Under the pieces are notes generated by a model. It ran no database searches. It was not told where the DNA came from and saw only the letters and a program-made list of their open reading frames with translations. The position numbers and the translations under genes were made by a program. 64,000 nucleotides of DNA, from contig CM018035.1 of assembly GCA_008638375.1 (NCBI GenBank), positions 26,369,807 through 26,433,806 on the forward strand, written 5' to 3'. Source of the DNA: Nyssa sinensis. Its lineage: Eukaryota > Streptophyta > Magnoliopsida > Cornales > Nyssaceae. Shown piece by piece: positions 46,801 to 56,387 of this stretch (its first letter is position 1; every line of letters starts with the position of its first letter).

Positions 46801-47981
46801 AGGAGGCCACACATCTACAATGACATCAACTTTGCCCCTAAACAATGGCTTAGCAAAAGAACACATAGTGTTCTCTTTGAGTTCCAACTTTTAGCTTGTC
46901 ACCCACCAACTTGCACTCAGAAGGTGCAGTGCTACAGTAGAAGCAAACAGAGCTGCCTGATAGCAATGTAAATTTTCTAATGCAACTAAAAAAGATTTTT
47001 CACAAGAAAAGATCAAAAAATAATACAACTAGTGATCACGAAAAGATTTTTGATATTAATTATTTTCTTTTTCTAAAATATAACCTAATTTTTTCCACAC
47101 CGCCCTAAGCATTATTTTAAATGACCTGTGAAGTTTCAAACTCTGGACCTCTCTAAAATTAAGAAATCTCCAGAAGTAATTACACTATTTATACTTATCT
47201 ATTAGATAAAGGCCTTGTCTTGCATTTATGAATTGCCAAATATGCGTCAAGTCTGCTATCTTCCTTGTCTTCCCTCAACCCCATCCACCATCTCATGCAG
47301 TGACAACAAGTCTCTTGCTCATAAGATTCAAAGAGAACTCCATAATCCTTGATTTACAGAATGGTGTATGAGAGTTTAGCTCAATATACCAAATTTAACG
47401 GACCCCCGGGTATATGTATAGCCTGCTCCTAATAAACTTAAAAGGAGGGGGGAGAAAAAAAGGAATCCAAAGAAGAAGAGGTCAAGTGGATCACTGATAT
47501 TCCAATCAAATCGAAGTAACACACAGCATGAGCGTCAAGAAACTGATATATATATATATATATATCTGCTAAAACAAATATAGGAATCTCAAAAAGGGGC
47601 TCAGAAATTATATAACATTCCATACAACAACCATTCTACCCCCAACAAACGTGACAGTCAAAATCATAAAAAAAAAAAAAAAAAAACCGGAACAAATTTA
47701 CGAATTTAACAAACCCGGAGCCAAAAGCTACACAACTTCAAGGTTAGATAATAAAATATCAAAACAAAATGAGAACACAACACACATTTAATATAAAAAA
47801 AAAATTAGAAGGAAAAAAATAACATAGAGACCTGTTTACCCATCTTGACAACGACGTAGGGATCACTGGTACGGACATCCCGAACAGCAAGGTTAATACC
47901 TCTTTTGACTCGAATTCTGAGCAGACCCAACAGACTTTCCATTAGAGACGACGAAGAGGAGGATGGCTTCGGTGATGCCAT
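38276..47981 (-). CDS. CAR: CAR-family C2-domain protein gene (three exons, 178 aa)
   Basis: Exons 47832-47981, 44187-44282 and 38276-38566 join in phase 0 with GT..AG introns to a 178-residue protein, the usual size for C2-DOMAIN ABA-RELATED (CAR)/OsGAP1-like proteins. Exon 1 gives MASPKPSSSS, then MESLLGLLRIRVKRG and DVRTSDPYVVVKMGKQ. Exon 2 gives VIRKDVNPEWNEDLTLSI. Exon 3 gives TVYDHDTFSKDDKMGDAEF, the CAR-specific insert NCLAEESCVTWTDG, and LRNVECGEVELQLHWIDL. The C2 Ca2+-binding aspartates in both loops are retained. CAR proteins bind acidic membrane lipids with calcium and recruit ABA receptors to the plasma membrane; that is family knowledge. All exons are free of stops, so the gene is probably functional despite introns loaded with transposons. 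Confidence 0.93.
39526..39740 (-). mobile_element. tRNA-derived SINE in CAR intron 2
   Basis: On the minus strand it shows TAGCTCAGTTGGTAA (A box, 39714-39728), AGTTCAAGCC (B box, 39664-39673), a body and an A-tail of about 19 (T tract at 39526-39544). This is the order of a tRNA-related SINE of about 215 bp. No clear long target duplication; CAATCTT recurs near both ends but does not abut them. Confidence 0.65.
39910..40178 (+). mobile_element. 5' LTR of the intron 2 chromovirus-like element
   Basis: It begins TGATGGGGAACA and aligns along its length with 42569-42848, sharing 'ggttccca', 'tatataaaaG/GGgtagatgtatt' and 'acttttgattattgaatatt'. The TATA box is TATATAAAAG near 40058. The preceding CTTGT is the target duplication. 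Confidence 0.8.
40310..41487 (+). pseudogene. RTE-type LINE fragment nested in the chromovirus-like element
   Basis: Plus-strand frames read YLHMVFINLEKAS, VMDELTKHIQNEV, then MLFANDIVSINETR, where FADD is expected and the second Asp-pair residue is Asn (40709-40711). ALESRGFKMK and a C-terminal region follow ('gccacgtacatcaaagacc', ~41250). It ends with CCAAATAGTTGGGAC near 41448-41462 and 'ttgagttgagttg', characteristic of plant RTE 3' ends. It is 5'-truncated with numerous stops and frameshifts. It entered right before the protease motif WCDVLP of its host element. Confidence 0.78.
42569..42848 (+). mobile_element. 3' LTR of the intron 2 chromovirus-like element
   Basis: It begins TGATAAGGAACA and ends near CCAGCATGA before CTTGT. 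It is collinear with the 5' LTR with many substitutions, so the insertion is old. Confidence 0.8.
43501..43795. repeat. Tandem duplication of a 148-bp unit in CAR intron 2
   Basis: CATGTAAACAGAGCTTTGAAACC begins at 43501 and recurs at 43649 (period 148 bp). Both copies continue to 'ggtctcaggaatcaggaca' and 'ttttctattgaat' with few differences. It abuts a (CT)n tract. Confidence 0.92.
43806..43858. repeat. (CT)n microsatellite
   Basis: About 26 CT units, in CAR intron 2 about 330 bp from exon 2. Confidence 0.97.
44187..44282 (-). CDS. CAR: CAR gene exon 2 (32 codons)
   Basis: The acceptor reads TTTGATACAG before AAACTGAAG and the donor is GTCAAGCTG|GTTAGT. It encodes KLKTRVIRK to LPVKL, the second C2 segment with the NPEWNE signature. 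Confidence 0.93.
45595..45750. mobile_element. hAT-like poly-C relic in CAR intron 1
   Basis: It begins 'ttagggggcaatgccccc' and ends near 'agtctagatctgccattg'. The interior has two C-tracts separated by 'ttttaaaatttcactttttacccctaatt', the same layout as 3606-3880. The end resembles the complement of a GGCGGATC-type hAT terminus. No target duplication found. Confidence 0.35.
45923..46050 (-). mobile_element. tRNA-derived SINE with target duplication in CAR intron 1
   Basis: On the minus strand it has TAGCTTACTGGTA (A box, 46023-46035), GGTTCAAGTCC (B box, 45981-45991) and an A-rich tail (AAAAAAAAGAAAAAG). It is flanked by CATATGTTTAAGTTT (45906-45920) and CATATGTTTTAAGTTTT (46051-46067), a 15-17 bp target duplication differing by one base. 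Body is about 128 bp. This is a complete small SINE insertion. Confidence 0.82.
46454..46790 (+). mobile_element. Copia-type LTR (337 bp) in CAR intron 1
   Basis: It begins TGTTGGAA and ends TTCCAACA, perfect 8-bp inverted ends. A 'gtggaagaaatttt...cacattaaagcgttttccacattaaat' stretch is typical of Copia U5. No matching 5-bp duplication (TTTTA vs CATGG), so it may be one LTR of a truncated element. A weak PBS-like TGGTTTGAAGGAGG follows. Confidence 0.6.
47832..47981 (-). CDS. CAR: CAR gene exon 1 (50 codons)
   Basis: The ATG at 47979-47981 (context AGAGAAATGGCA) is followed by a serine-rich N-terminus and the first C2 strands with DVRTSDPYV. It ends ATGGGTAAACAG|GTCTCT, a valid donor in phase 0. 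The upstream minus-strand sequence has a TATA-type box at ~48135-48143. Confidence 0.92.
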
Positions 47982-48134
47982 TTCTCTTCTGATCCCTCTG
48001 TTTTTTTTATATTATTATTATTTTATTACAAAACACCCTCCAACAAATTAATTAATTAAAAAAACACACAGACACAATGTGGGTCCCACTATAATTGTTT
48101 TCCTGTGATATATATGACTCAGTTTTAACAGTTT

Positions 48135-48143
48135 TGTTTTATA
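48135..48143 (-). promoter_or_regulatory. Candidate TATA box of the CAR gene
   Basis: The minus strand reads TATAAAAC about 155 bp upstream of the ATG, preceded by a CT-rich tract (48150-48215), as is common in plant core promoters. Other A/T runs nearer the ATG make this uncertain. Confidence 0.4.
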
Positions 48144-48339
48144 TTCTAGGATTGGAGGAGAGAGAAGGAGAGACGGTGAGGAGCTTGGAAGAAGAGAGGG
48201 AGGTGGAAAATGGCATGGCATAAGAAATGGTAGCTTTCTTTTTTGCAAGGGGGTAACCGGGAGTTCCGGTTATAAGTGGCTGGGATTGTATTATCTTCGC
48301 ATGTGGATATTTGGCTCGGAGATAAAGAAGGATTAAATG

Positions 48340-48368
48340 ACGCGTGCTGCCTGTATGTGCAACGTGGC
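48340..48368. promoter_or_regulatory. ABRE-type ACGTGGC with a nearby ACGCGTG element upstream of CAR
   Basis: ACGTGGC (48362-48368) matches the ABA-responsive G-box core. ACGCGTG (48340-48346) resembles the CE3 coupling element, 16 bp away. They lie 360-390 bp upstream of the CAR ATG. Motifs this short occur by chance. Confidence 0.4.
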
Positions 48369-48848
48369 GGCCATGTTTTGGATGATGAGTACGTGTTCAG
48401 TAAATTACCATATAAATCCATATCTAATTTTATTTTGGGTCAACACTTCCTCAATAACAACTTTTTTAAAATTTGTTTCAATTTAAATCTCCTCAACTTA
48501 AGAAGTGTTTTGAGATTTTTTTTTCTTTTACATAATATTATTTTTTTAAAGAGTGTTCGGTCATAAGAATAAATAAAAATATAAAATTATTTTTTAATTT
48601 AAATATTTTAGTGTAATAAAACAAAATCCACATTTTATTATTTAGACCAAAAAGTTCTTATACATATTACTAAAATGTTGCACGGTGCGTTTACAAGACA
48701 TTCTCATGTGGGGTTTCAGTTTAGCTCTCTCTCTCTCTCTAAATCACCACCCCCCAAAAACAAAAAAAAAGTCCGTCAAGAATTTGTAAGTAGTCTTTTT
48801 TTCCCCATCTCTTAGCTTACGTTTAACACAGTGTTCTATTTATTGCAG

Positions 48849-48953
48849 GTTGTAAATTGTCATGATTCTGTCATTTACATTTTAGCACCTTTGAGATATG
48901 CCACCATATATGGATGTTCTTATGCGACTGTAGTTCTTGGGGCTGTTGGCAAG
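48849..48953 (+). pseudogene. TBCCD1: Isolated exon of a TBCC-domain-containing protein
   Basis: Preceded by TTTATTGCAG and followed by GTACTG, 105 bp encode 35 residues without a stop: VVNCHDSVIYILAPLRYATI, then YGCSYATVVLGAVGK. This matches the C-terminal beta-helix (TBCC/CARP) region of TBCCD1-like proteins, which have a 'C-x-Y-LAPL-R..GC...IVLGAVGK' pattern. No upstream or downstream exon was recognised within reach, so it is likely a captured or deleted gene fragment. Remote exons beyond the flanking transposons cannot be excluded. Confidence 0.72.
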
Positions 48954-49848
48954 GTACTGATAAAGATGAAGGAATGATATGCTTTCTTTTTCTGAAAGTT
49001 GCAATAATTTTCCGGTATTTCCTGATCAAGAGGTATCATAAATGGCATCCATGCTTATTTCATTTAAGGACTTAATTTAAAATTAATTTTTATAACAAGT
49101 CGAGTTTAAAACTAAAAATAAATAAATAGAAATCATGAAGTTTAGTTTAATACTTGATTGAGATGTGGCAATCTTAAGTAGTATTTTGTTTCTAAAAAAA
49201 ATAGGTAGCGGGTCAAATTCGGGTTGACCCGACCAGTATTCGACCCGACCAATTCGGGTCAAATACGAGTTCAACCTGTTTATGACGCGACCCATTTACA
49301 ACCCGCCCAAATCCGCCCAACCCGCCTGTTTTACCAGGCCTAGTTGCACCTGTTAATATGAAAACATTTTCTTAAAAGACGTAACATAATTTGATTTTGA
49401 AAAACAAAAAAAAAATTGACAAAAATTACAGGACTTCGTATTGTTTAGGATAAAGAACAAAATCAAAACTTGTATCACTCAAAAAATACTTATTCTAAAA
49501 AAATATGAATTTTCACTTTCTAACAAATAGATTTAACGTATGAAAAGAGAAAAGAAAATGTTACTTTTTTTAAGTGATCAGGAGTTTGAGTTAAGGTACA
49601 ATTTTACCTTTTTTACCCTAACTCAATAAAAAACATTAAGATACGATATGAACATAAGATAAAAATTTACCTACCTGAAAAAACTTATGTATATGAATGT
49701 AAGGTAAAAATTTATCAACTTAAAAAAAATTATGTATATGAACGTAAGGTAAAAAATTTTCTACCTAAAATAAATTACGTAACTGCAAGAATCATAACTA
49801 AAATGCATAACATAATTACGGTAAAATTCAAATTTAAAACATAATATG
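48954..49848. other. AT-rich DNA with a hAT-like terminal block
   Basis: 49200-49345 contains stacked 'cgggtc/gacccg' repeats and ends 'ttttaccaggcctag', resembling a hAT-like TAGGCCTGG terminus and the block at 11500-11670. No coding region recognised. Confidence 0.4.
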
Positions 49849-50436
49849 TGATATACCACAAAACGACAGACCAATCCCCATATGACACGTGTGTCTACAG
49901 ATCAATTAGGGGCTCGATCATCCAAATCATGCCGAGCATTCAGAACAGACCTACAGAACTTACAGGGCCGAGCACACACCTACAGAGCAGAGCTACATTC
50001 TTACAAAGCCTACAGGTCCGAGCATGAACCTCCAGAGCACTCTCCGTGATTCAGAGCTCGTCGCCGCCTTTAATATCTGTCGAGCAGAGAATAAGGAAAC
50101 AGTCTTCTACAAGGAAACTGCCACACATGATTATCTCTATTGTTGATGTATTCAACAAGACAATTGCTATCTCCGATGATACAATCCCTATATTCAAGAC
50201 TCCAAATCCTAATCAACTTGGGAAAGCCAATGTCTATATATTAAACCCTAGAGGGACGCCTTATTTTTTATGCTCATTCTTTGGCTTACATTACGTTTTT
50301 TCTCAATTCAATTTATTAACTTAAGCATCAAAGCGGCTACCGCCAGAGCCAATCCGGTGGTCCTCTGATCATCTTCTCGAGTGTTCTTCAAGTCGCAGAA
50401 GGTCAAAGTCAGCTACAGCCAAAAAGTGCAACATCA
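49849..50436 (+). mobile_element. 5' LTR of Tat element B
   Basis: It begins TGATATACCACAAAACG and ends GTGCAACATCA. G-box GACACGTGTG is at 49884-49893; the conserved AGCGGCTACCGCCAGAGCC block is near 50331-50349. Confidence 0.9.
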
Positions 50437-50439
50437 GTT

Positions 50440-50450
50440 TGGCGCCGTCT
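50440..50450 (+). other. Primer binding site of Tat element B
   Basis: TGGCGCCGTCT, identical to that of element A and 3 bp after the LTR. Confidence 0.8.
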
Positions 50451-50520
50451 GTGGGAATCGATAACAATCTCCAAGTGCTATACTTACCTATAAACTTATT
50501 ATCCTTCTTACCGGAGAACC

Positions 50521-52330
50521 ATGGCACCCAATCTCTGACCAAGGAAGAACGCTCAAAATACACAAAACCCTTAACATCGGCCGTCTACTGGACAAGGAAG
50601 AGGACAAACAGCTGATTCCCGTGTGGCAGGAGCTTGAGTCAGTCAAGCGACATAACCAGCTCATGCAAGAACAGCTTCTAGCCATGTCTAGAACTTTGGC
50701 AATGCTTACGCAAAATCAGGGGACAAATCCTCCAAATCCGCCGATCAACATTGCTGCTCAGGGGACTCAACCCCCTATTATCACTACGGAAGAAAGGCCC
50801 CATGAAGAGGCTCCCGACCAATAGCCTGTACACCCCCAAGGTGCTACTCACATCGGCAGAGATCCTCAGCCGTCAGCCACCGCAGGATAGGGAATGCCAG
50901 CCTTTGTTCCAGATGTCCATTATCGAAGCATACTAGGGCTCCAACCCCTGGGGCTTCACGAGAAAACCCAGCACCTCCGGAGGCTCAACCTCATGCGGTT
51001 CTAGTTTTCCAAGCTCAGGAGCACCAGAACCCTTTTCTATCCGAAGGGCATGCCCATCCCGTTCACATGGGAGCCGAAGCCGTAAGGCAAAATTCTCTGG
51101 GAGTTCCGCCTAGAGACCCATGCAGAGCTGAAGAGGTGGTAAAGTCCATGGACCGAACTGTTGTTATGAGAGGTGCTCAAAATCCTCCAGAGCAGGACGA
51201 GCTGGCCAGGCTGCTCGGAAGGCTTGCCACACTATTCATTCCTGCCATTATGTCAGAGGAGAGACCGAGGAAGTTTGTTGTACCAAAGTTCACCCCATAT
51301 GATGGGACTACTGATCCAGGGGACCATCTGTCACATTACCAGCATACGATGGCACTACATGGGGCCTCTAATGCCTTCATGTGCCATACCTTCATTACCA
51401 ACCTAAAAGGTACCGCTTTGAAGTGGTTTCACCATCTCTCACCAAACTCAGTCACCAGCTTTTATGAGCTCGGTAGGCGATTCCTAGACAAGTTCATGAC
51501 CAGCAGAAGGCTGAGGAAGGGACCTGAGTTCTTGTTGAATGTCAAGCAGACCAACGAGGAGACCCTCAGAGCTTACATCGCACGCTTCAATGCCAAACTT
51601 ACTAAAGTTACAGGTTACAGCCCGAGCTTCCTAGTAGCCGCTCTGACCTCTAGGCCTTGCTCAGGGAAGTTTCAGGGATTCTCTAACAAAGAACCCCTTA
51701 CCGACATGGCGGCTCTCATGGACCAAGCCAAGAAGTACATCAATCTGGAGGAAGTGAAAAATACCTCCCAAAAGATTAAAGAGCAAGCCCAGAAAGATGA
51801 CACAAAGAAAGACGGCCAGAGGAGGGATGATCAAAAGAAGGATCCTAGTGTACACAGGAAAAAGGGACAAAAGCCTGGAAAAAAGAGGGGTGCCCAGAAC
51901 CCCGCTCAATGCTACCCCTAGGGGGTTTGCCAGCTTCACTCCATTGAACGCCTCTTTGAATCAAATACTTCGGCAGGTCCGATCTCGGGAGAATCTAAGG
52001 TGGCCGAAACCACTAAGAGGGGATCCAAACCTCCGAGATCAGACCAAGTACTGTGACTTCCACAAAGACCGTAGGCATACAACTAATACATGCCAGGCCC
52101 TCAAACATGAAATTGAGCATCTCATAAGGAGGGGTCGTTTGCAGGAATACATCAGACAAGATGGAGGGCAGAACCCCAGCAATGAAAGGCCCCAACAAGG
52201 GAGACCCGACCAAGGGCCTGAACAGAGACAGGAACAAGGACGAAACGAACCTCAGCGACAGAATAATGAGGTCATCTTTGTCTTCCATGCTGACACCCCG
52301 ATAGCACGGACCTCTAACAGAGCACGGAAA
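50521..52330 (+). pseudogene. Tat element B gag remnant
   Basis: ATG at 50521 gives MAPNL and an immediate stop. The main frame (51067-51921) is a 284-codon open stretch with the capsid core PKFTPYDGTTDPGDH, ALHGASNAFMCHTFI, GTALKWFHHLSPNSVT and FYELGRRFLDKF, then a Lys/Gln-rich basic tail. After a frameshift near 51900 the zinc-finger-like CDFHKDRRHTTNTC follows (~52054-52095), and a Gln/Arg-rich segment leads to protease. It is better preserved than element A. Confidence 0.9.
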
Positions 52331-52379
52331 CAGTACGTTCGGGAGGCTAGAACTACTCCCACCATCCTACCGATCTCCC

Positions 52380-52504
52380 ATATCGAGAAAAGGCTGAAAC
52401 CAGTGCCGGAAATCCAGTTCACAGAGCAAGACCTTGCTGGGGTACATTGTCCTCACAGTGATGCCCTCTTTATCTCTCTCAAAATTGCCAACTTCGAGAT
52501 CCGA
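52380..52504 (+). pseudogene. Tat element B protease, N-terminal part before the nested LTR
   Basis: It reads EIQFTEQDLAGVHCPHSDA and SLKIANFEIR, then is cut by the inserted LTR between the codons for FEIR and VLVD. TCCGA at 52500-52504 is the target-site copy. Confidence 0.85.
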
Positions 52505-55500
52505 TGTTATGACATGGAAATTTTTTTTTTTTTTTTATTCTTTGTTTTATCATTGTTATTATTATTATTGTTATTAATTAAAAATGTGTATATTATTATT
52601 ATTATATACATGGATGTATGTATATGTGTAGCATGTATGGTATGAATGTGTATATGTGTAGAATGAAATATGTGCATGTATATGTGTATGTGTATAGGTA
52701 TGTATAGCAGTGTGTGTGTGCAGCAGACTTGGAGAGTGTGTGAGTGAGGTGTCGGCTAAGTGTGTGTGTGTGTGTTTAGTGTGTGTGTCTAGTGTGTGAT
52801 GATTGATATATATATATATATATATATGTAAGGTGTATAGGGCAACTTTGCATTAAATGCAAAGCTGCATGGGGGGAAGAAGAAAGGTGGCTGAACAGAG
52901 GGGGAGAAGTCAAGGAAAGGGGCTGTGAGAGAGAGACGTGTGAGAGTGGGTGTGCTATGTATATGTGTTGTCTCGGTTGGGAGAAGAGAAGGAAAGAAAG
53001 CAGAGAGCGAGAGAGAGAAAGGGAGTTCTGGAAGGGAGTTTTTGGAGCTTGATACAAGCTTGGAACCAGAGGGTGAAAGAGGGCATGGCTAGAGAGAGAA
53101 ACCAACAGAAAAACCGTAAGTGACCATTCTGTTTTAATTTTTTTTAAAGCATGATAATTGATTTAATGTATATGATCTTAGAGAGCATGTTGTAGGGTTT
53201 ATTTTGCCAAAAGAATGAAAGAAAATGGTTAAGAAACGAGGTAGAAAACGTGAGTTGCAGGTCTCGGGTATAAGAGATGGGTCTTGTCATTTTATGTGAA
53301 AAACTTAGTTTAAATAGTGGGGAATGAACCCTAAGAGGTGCAGAAATACATAGGGATAAGAATGGAGATTAAACCAGGACCGAACTGTTACAAAAATGAA
53401 GGGGAAAGAGTCGGCCGGAGGTTTGACCGAGGGGTTGACCCTCTATTTCGTGAAAATCTAATGGGTTGAATCCAAAACCGAACCTATATATGAAATCCTT
53501 GAGAAAAAATGAAGAAAACTGCATTTTAAAAACCTTGAAAAGTCGCCGGAAAAAATCTCGCCGGCGCCGGAGAAGGCGCCGGAACCCTACCGGAGACTCA
53601 CCGGGAAATCGGGGAAGAAGGGGCACTGTTCGGGTCGGGTTTCGGGTCTGGGTCGGGTCTGGTTCGGGCTGGGGCTGAACCGCCCCTACCACGTGTCAGT
53701 CTAAGGTTTTAAATTAAAAACCAATTGGGTCTGTTTGGTTACGGACTTAAGAAATTAAAAATTTAAATTGAAATAGGAACAGGGATATCCTATCCCTGTT
53801 TTGGTATGATCCCTGTTTGGTTATCCGAATATGGGATAAGGGTTTTCAAAATTACAAGATTGCCCCTGGACTTTTTAGAAATTAAACTTTGACCCAGAAC
53901 TTTTTGAAATTCCACTTTGACCCCTGAACTTTAGGAAAATTATGATCTGACCCTCATGAATAAAATATTAATAAATTATTAATTAATTAATTAGTTAATT
54001 AATTAATTTAATTAATTAAATATTCTAAATTAATCCGGGGTCCAAATGGGACAAGTCATTAGTATATTTTGACTATCTCGACCATTCTGAGACCAATGGT
54101 GAGGTCCGTTTTACGAGACGGGGTCTCAAAAAATAAAAGACCCGTAGTAACCTTTAAAATTATCAAAATGCCCCTGAATTGAAATACAGTCAAACGAACT
54201 CCGAATTAAGTAAACAAATAGTGAAACTTTATTATCTCGAGCATTCCGGACTCAACCGTGGAGTCCGATTTGCGAAAAGAGGTCACAAAATGTAAGGACC
54301 CGTGAAAAGTGCAAAATGACTGTTTTGCCCTTTTGAACCCTAGATGTCCGAATTGAGTTCTACAAAAACTTAAACTTATTTTCTTCGACGTCCTAGACTC
54401 AATGGCAGAGTTTAATTTATCAGAATAGAAAACTATGAATTAAAGACATAAAATTTGATGAATAGCATAAATCCAAATGACAATAGACTGAGTTGTAATT
54501 TATGCTTTTAGGGACACTGACAGGACATGAGAGGGCGATCTGATCTCCTGCATTTTCATTGACCAGTTCAGTTACGTGTCGTACACGATCTTCTAAGGTT
54601 GAGACTACCCGACAGGTATGGTGTTTTGCTAATGTTAGAAATGAAGTTAAGTTAGGAATGTTCTGTGAATGACTGGAATGACTTATGTGTTTATGTGGAA
54701 TGTGTTTACTTGATGATTTAAAGTTGGTTGTTCACATGCTTACATGTTACTTGTACTTTATGAAAATTTAGTGAATGATGAATGTGAATCATGACATGTG
54801 TTTAAGTTGATTATATGAGATATGTTTGCATGTGGAATCAGCTGGTGATTTATGTATTATTGTCTCGAGCATGCTACGTTATGGAAACTATGTTTCATTG
54901 AGATTGCATTAGCATATTGGCATATGATGAATCCTTTGAGAACATGGCGTGGGTTGAGCATGTGGTGCTGTGCATTATGAGGGTGTAGATCCTGTGGTGA
55001 AAAACTCAAAATTAGCCATTGCATTGGTACTCCGTGCCATCGGGGAGTACCCGTAAACGAGACATGGGTGTGGCATAGAGTTGTGCATGGGTGCATCATG
55101 CATACCATTATATATTACTGCGATGCTTTGAATGTCATTTAGATATAAATGTACACTTTGCACATGCCACGCCTTAGCTTTATTTCTTGCATTAGCACTT
55201 CATCATACCAGCAATTGAGCTGACCCATTCGTAGGGCAACATTTTTCAGATGAGGATCCTCCAGCCACTTGAGACTCTGTGATACCCTGATAGGATAAAG
55301 CACGTGGTATATTTTGGTCCATAGGACTTGTATTTTGTAATGTAAGGGCTTAAGCCCGAATGACCTATGAACAATGCAGTTGTGCAATGTATTTTATGTT
55401 ATTGTATGTATTGATGGGAATGGATGCATGTTTAGTGAATTTAATTACATTTGTCCTTTTATTTATTTTATTTTCTGTCTTGTCAGTCGCGCCTCGGGTT

Positions 55501-55522
55501 TGTAGAAATTCGGGGCGTGACA
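52505..55522 (+). mobile_element. Solo Tekay-type LTR nested in Tat element B, 3018 bp
   Basis: It begins TGTTATGACATGG, ends GGGGCGTGACA, and is flanked by TCCGA (52500-52504 and 55523-55527). Inside are (TA)n (52806-52827), a GA-rich leader (52930-53030), a consensus donor CC|GTAAGT at 53116, three modules with palindromes (54091-54106, 54247-54267, 54395-54413), and an acceptor TTGTCAG at 55485-55486. No internal region exists, so this is a solo LTR. Confidence 0.92.
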
Positions 55523-56387
55523 TCCGAAGAGTTCTAGTGGACACTGGGAGCTCTACAAACGTTTTATTCTACGAGCCCCTCAAACTGATAAAGCTTAATC
55601 CCAGTGACGCCAAACCCACAGCCATGATCATGGCAGGATTTGATAGGAATCTCAACACTCCACTAGGAAGGATTGACCTCCCCACTACAGCAGGAGAGGG
55701 AGACGGACAAAAGACCACTATGACAGAGTACATGATTCTAAACGCCAAGTCCCCTTACAATGTCATAATTGGGAGACTATGGTTGCATCAGATGGGAGCG
55801 GTCACTTCAACCCTCCACCAGTGCCTAAAGTACGTCCACAATCAGGCCGTCTATTCTATCAGAGGGTGCCAACCGACCTCCAGGGAGTGTCATGCTCTCG
55901 CTCTCAAAGAGAAGGCTCCCAAATAGCAATTACAGCACGCCCGTGAGTGCGTAGACCCAATCCTTTCCCACCTTTATGAGGCAGAAGACTACCCTTCCAA
56001 AATCAACGAGCCACTGAGCCCTAGAGGAAGGGACAGCAGGGCCAAGCCCATTGGGGAAGCCCATCAAAGTACTGGTCAGCTCGGAATCGCTAGGACGCTA
56101 TCTGCAGATAGGTCCAGACCTGACATCTGCCGAGCAGGATGAAATAATTAAGTTCCTGAAAAACAACCTCTCTGTGTTTGCTTGGGAAACAAAGGATATG
56201 AAGGGGAATAGACCCAGGCCTCATTACCCATAAACTGATGGTAGATCCAGACCACCCACCAGTGAGACAGAAAAGGAGGCCACTCGCTCCAGAACGGCAC
56301 CAGGTCATCAATGAGGAGGTCCAAAGGCTACTTGAGACCAAGATGATACGAGAGGTATTCTACCCTGACTGGTTAGCCGAATTCTTT
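55523..56387 (+). pseudogene. Tat element B protease remainder and RT start
   Basis: Directly after the duplicated TCCGA it reads RRVLVDTGSSTNVLFYEPLK, with the protease active site DTGSS intact. It continues through RIDLPTTAGEGDGQKT and NAKSPYNVIIGR. The RT entry at ~56230-56387 has DHPPVRQKRRPLAPERHQVI and REVFYPDWLAEF, then ends abruptly. A frameshift and stop follow KEKAPK. Confidence 0.9.

Larger units (their letters stand above)
49849..56387 (+). mobile_element. Tat-lineage element B (5' LTR to early RT), interrupted and 3'-truncated
   Basis: Same family as element A: LTR, PBS, gag, protease and the start of RT are readable. A solo Tekay-type LTR (52505-55522) splits the protease. The sequence stops at WLAEF in RT, where the LTR fragment at 56388 begins. 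The rest of pol and the matching 3' LTR are absent. The LTR at 59837 is too different, and its flanks do not match ATATG (49844-49848). Confidence 0.9.

Noticed and set aside
52776..53105. 109-aa minus-strand ORF
   Set aside because: Ser/Leu-rich translation of the GA-rich leader of the nested solo LTR.
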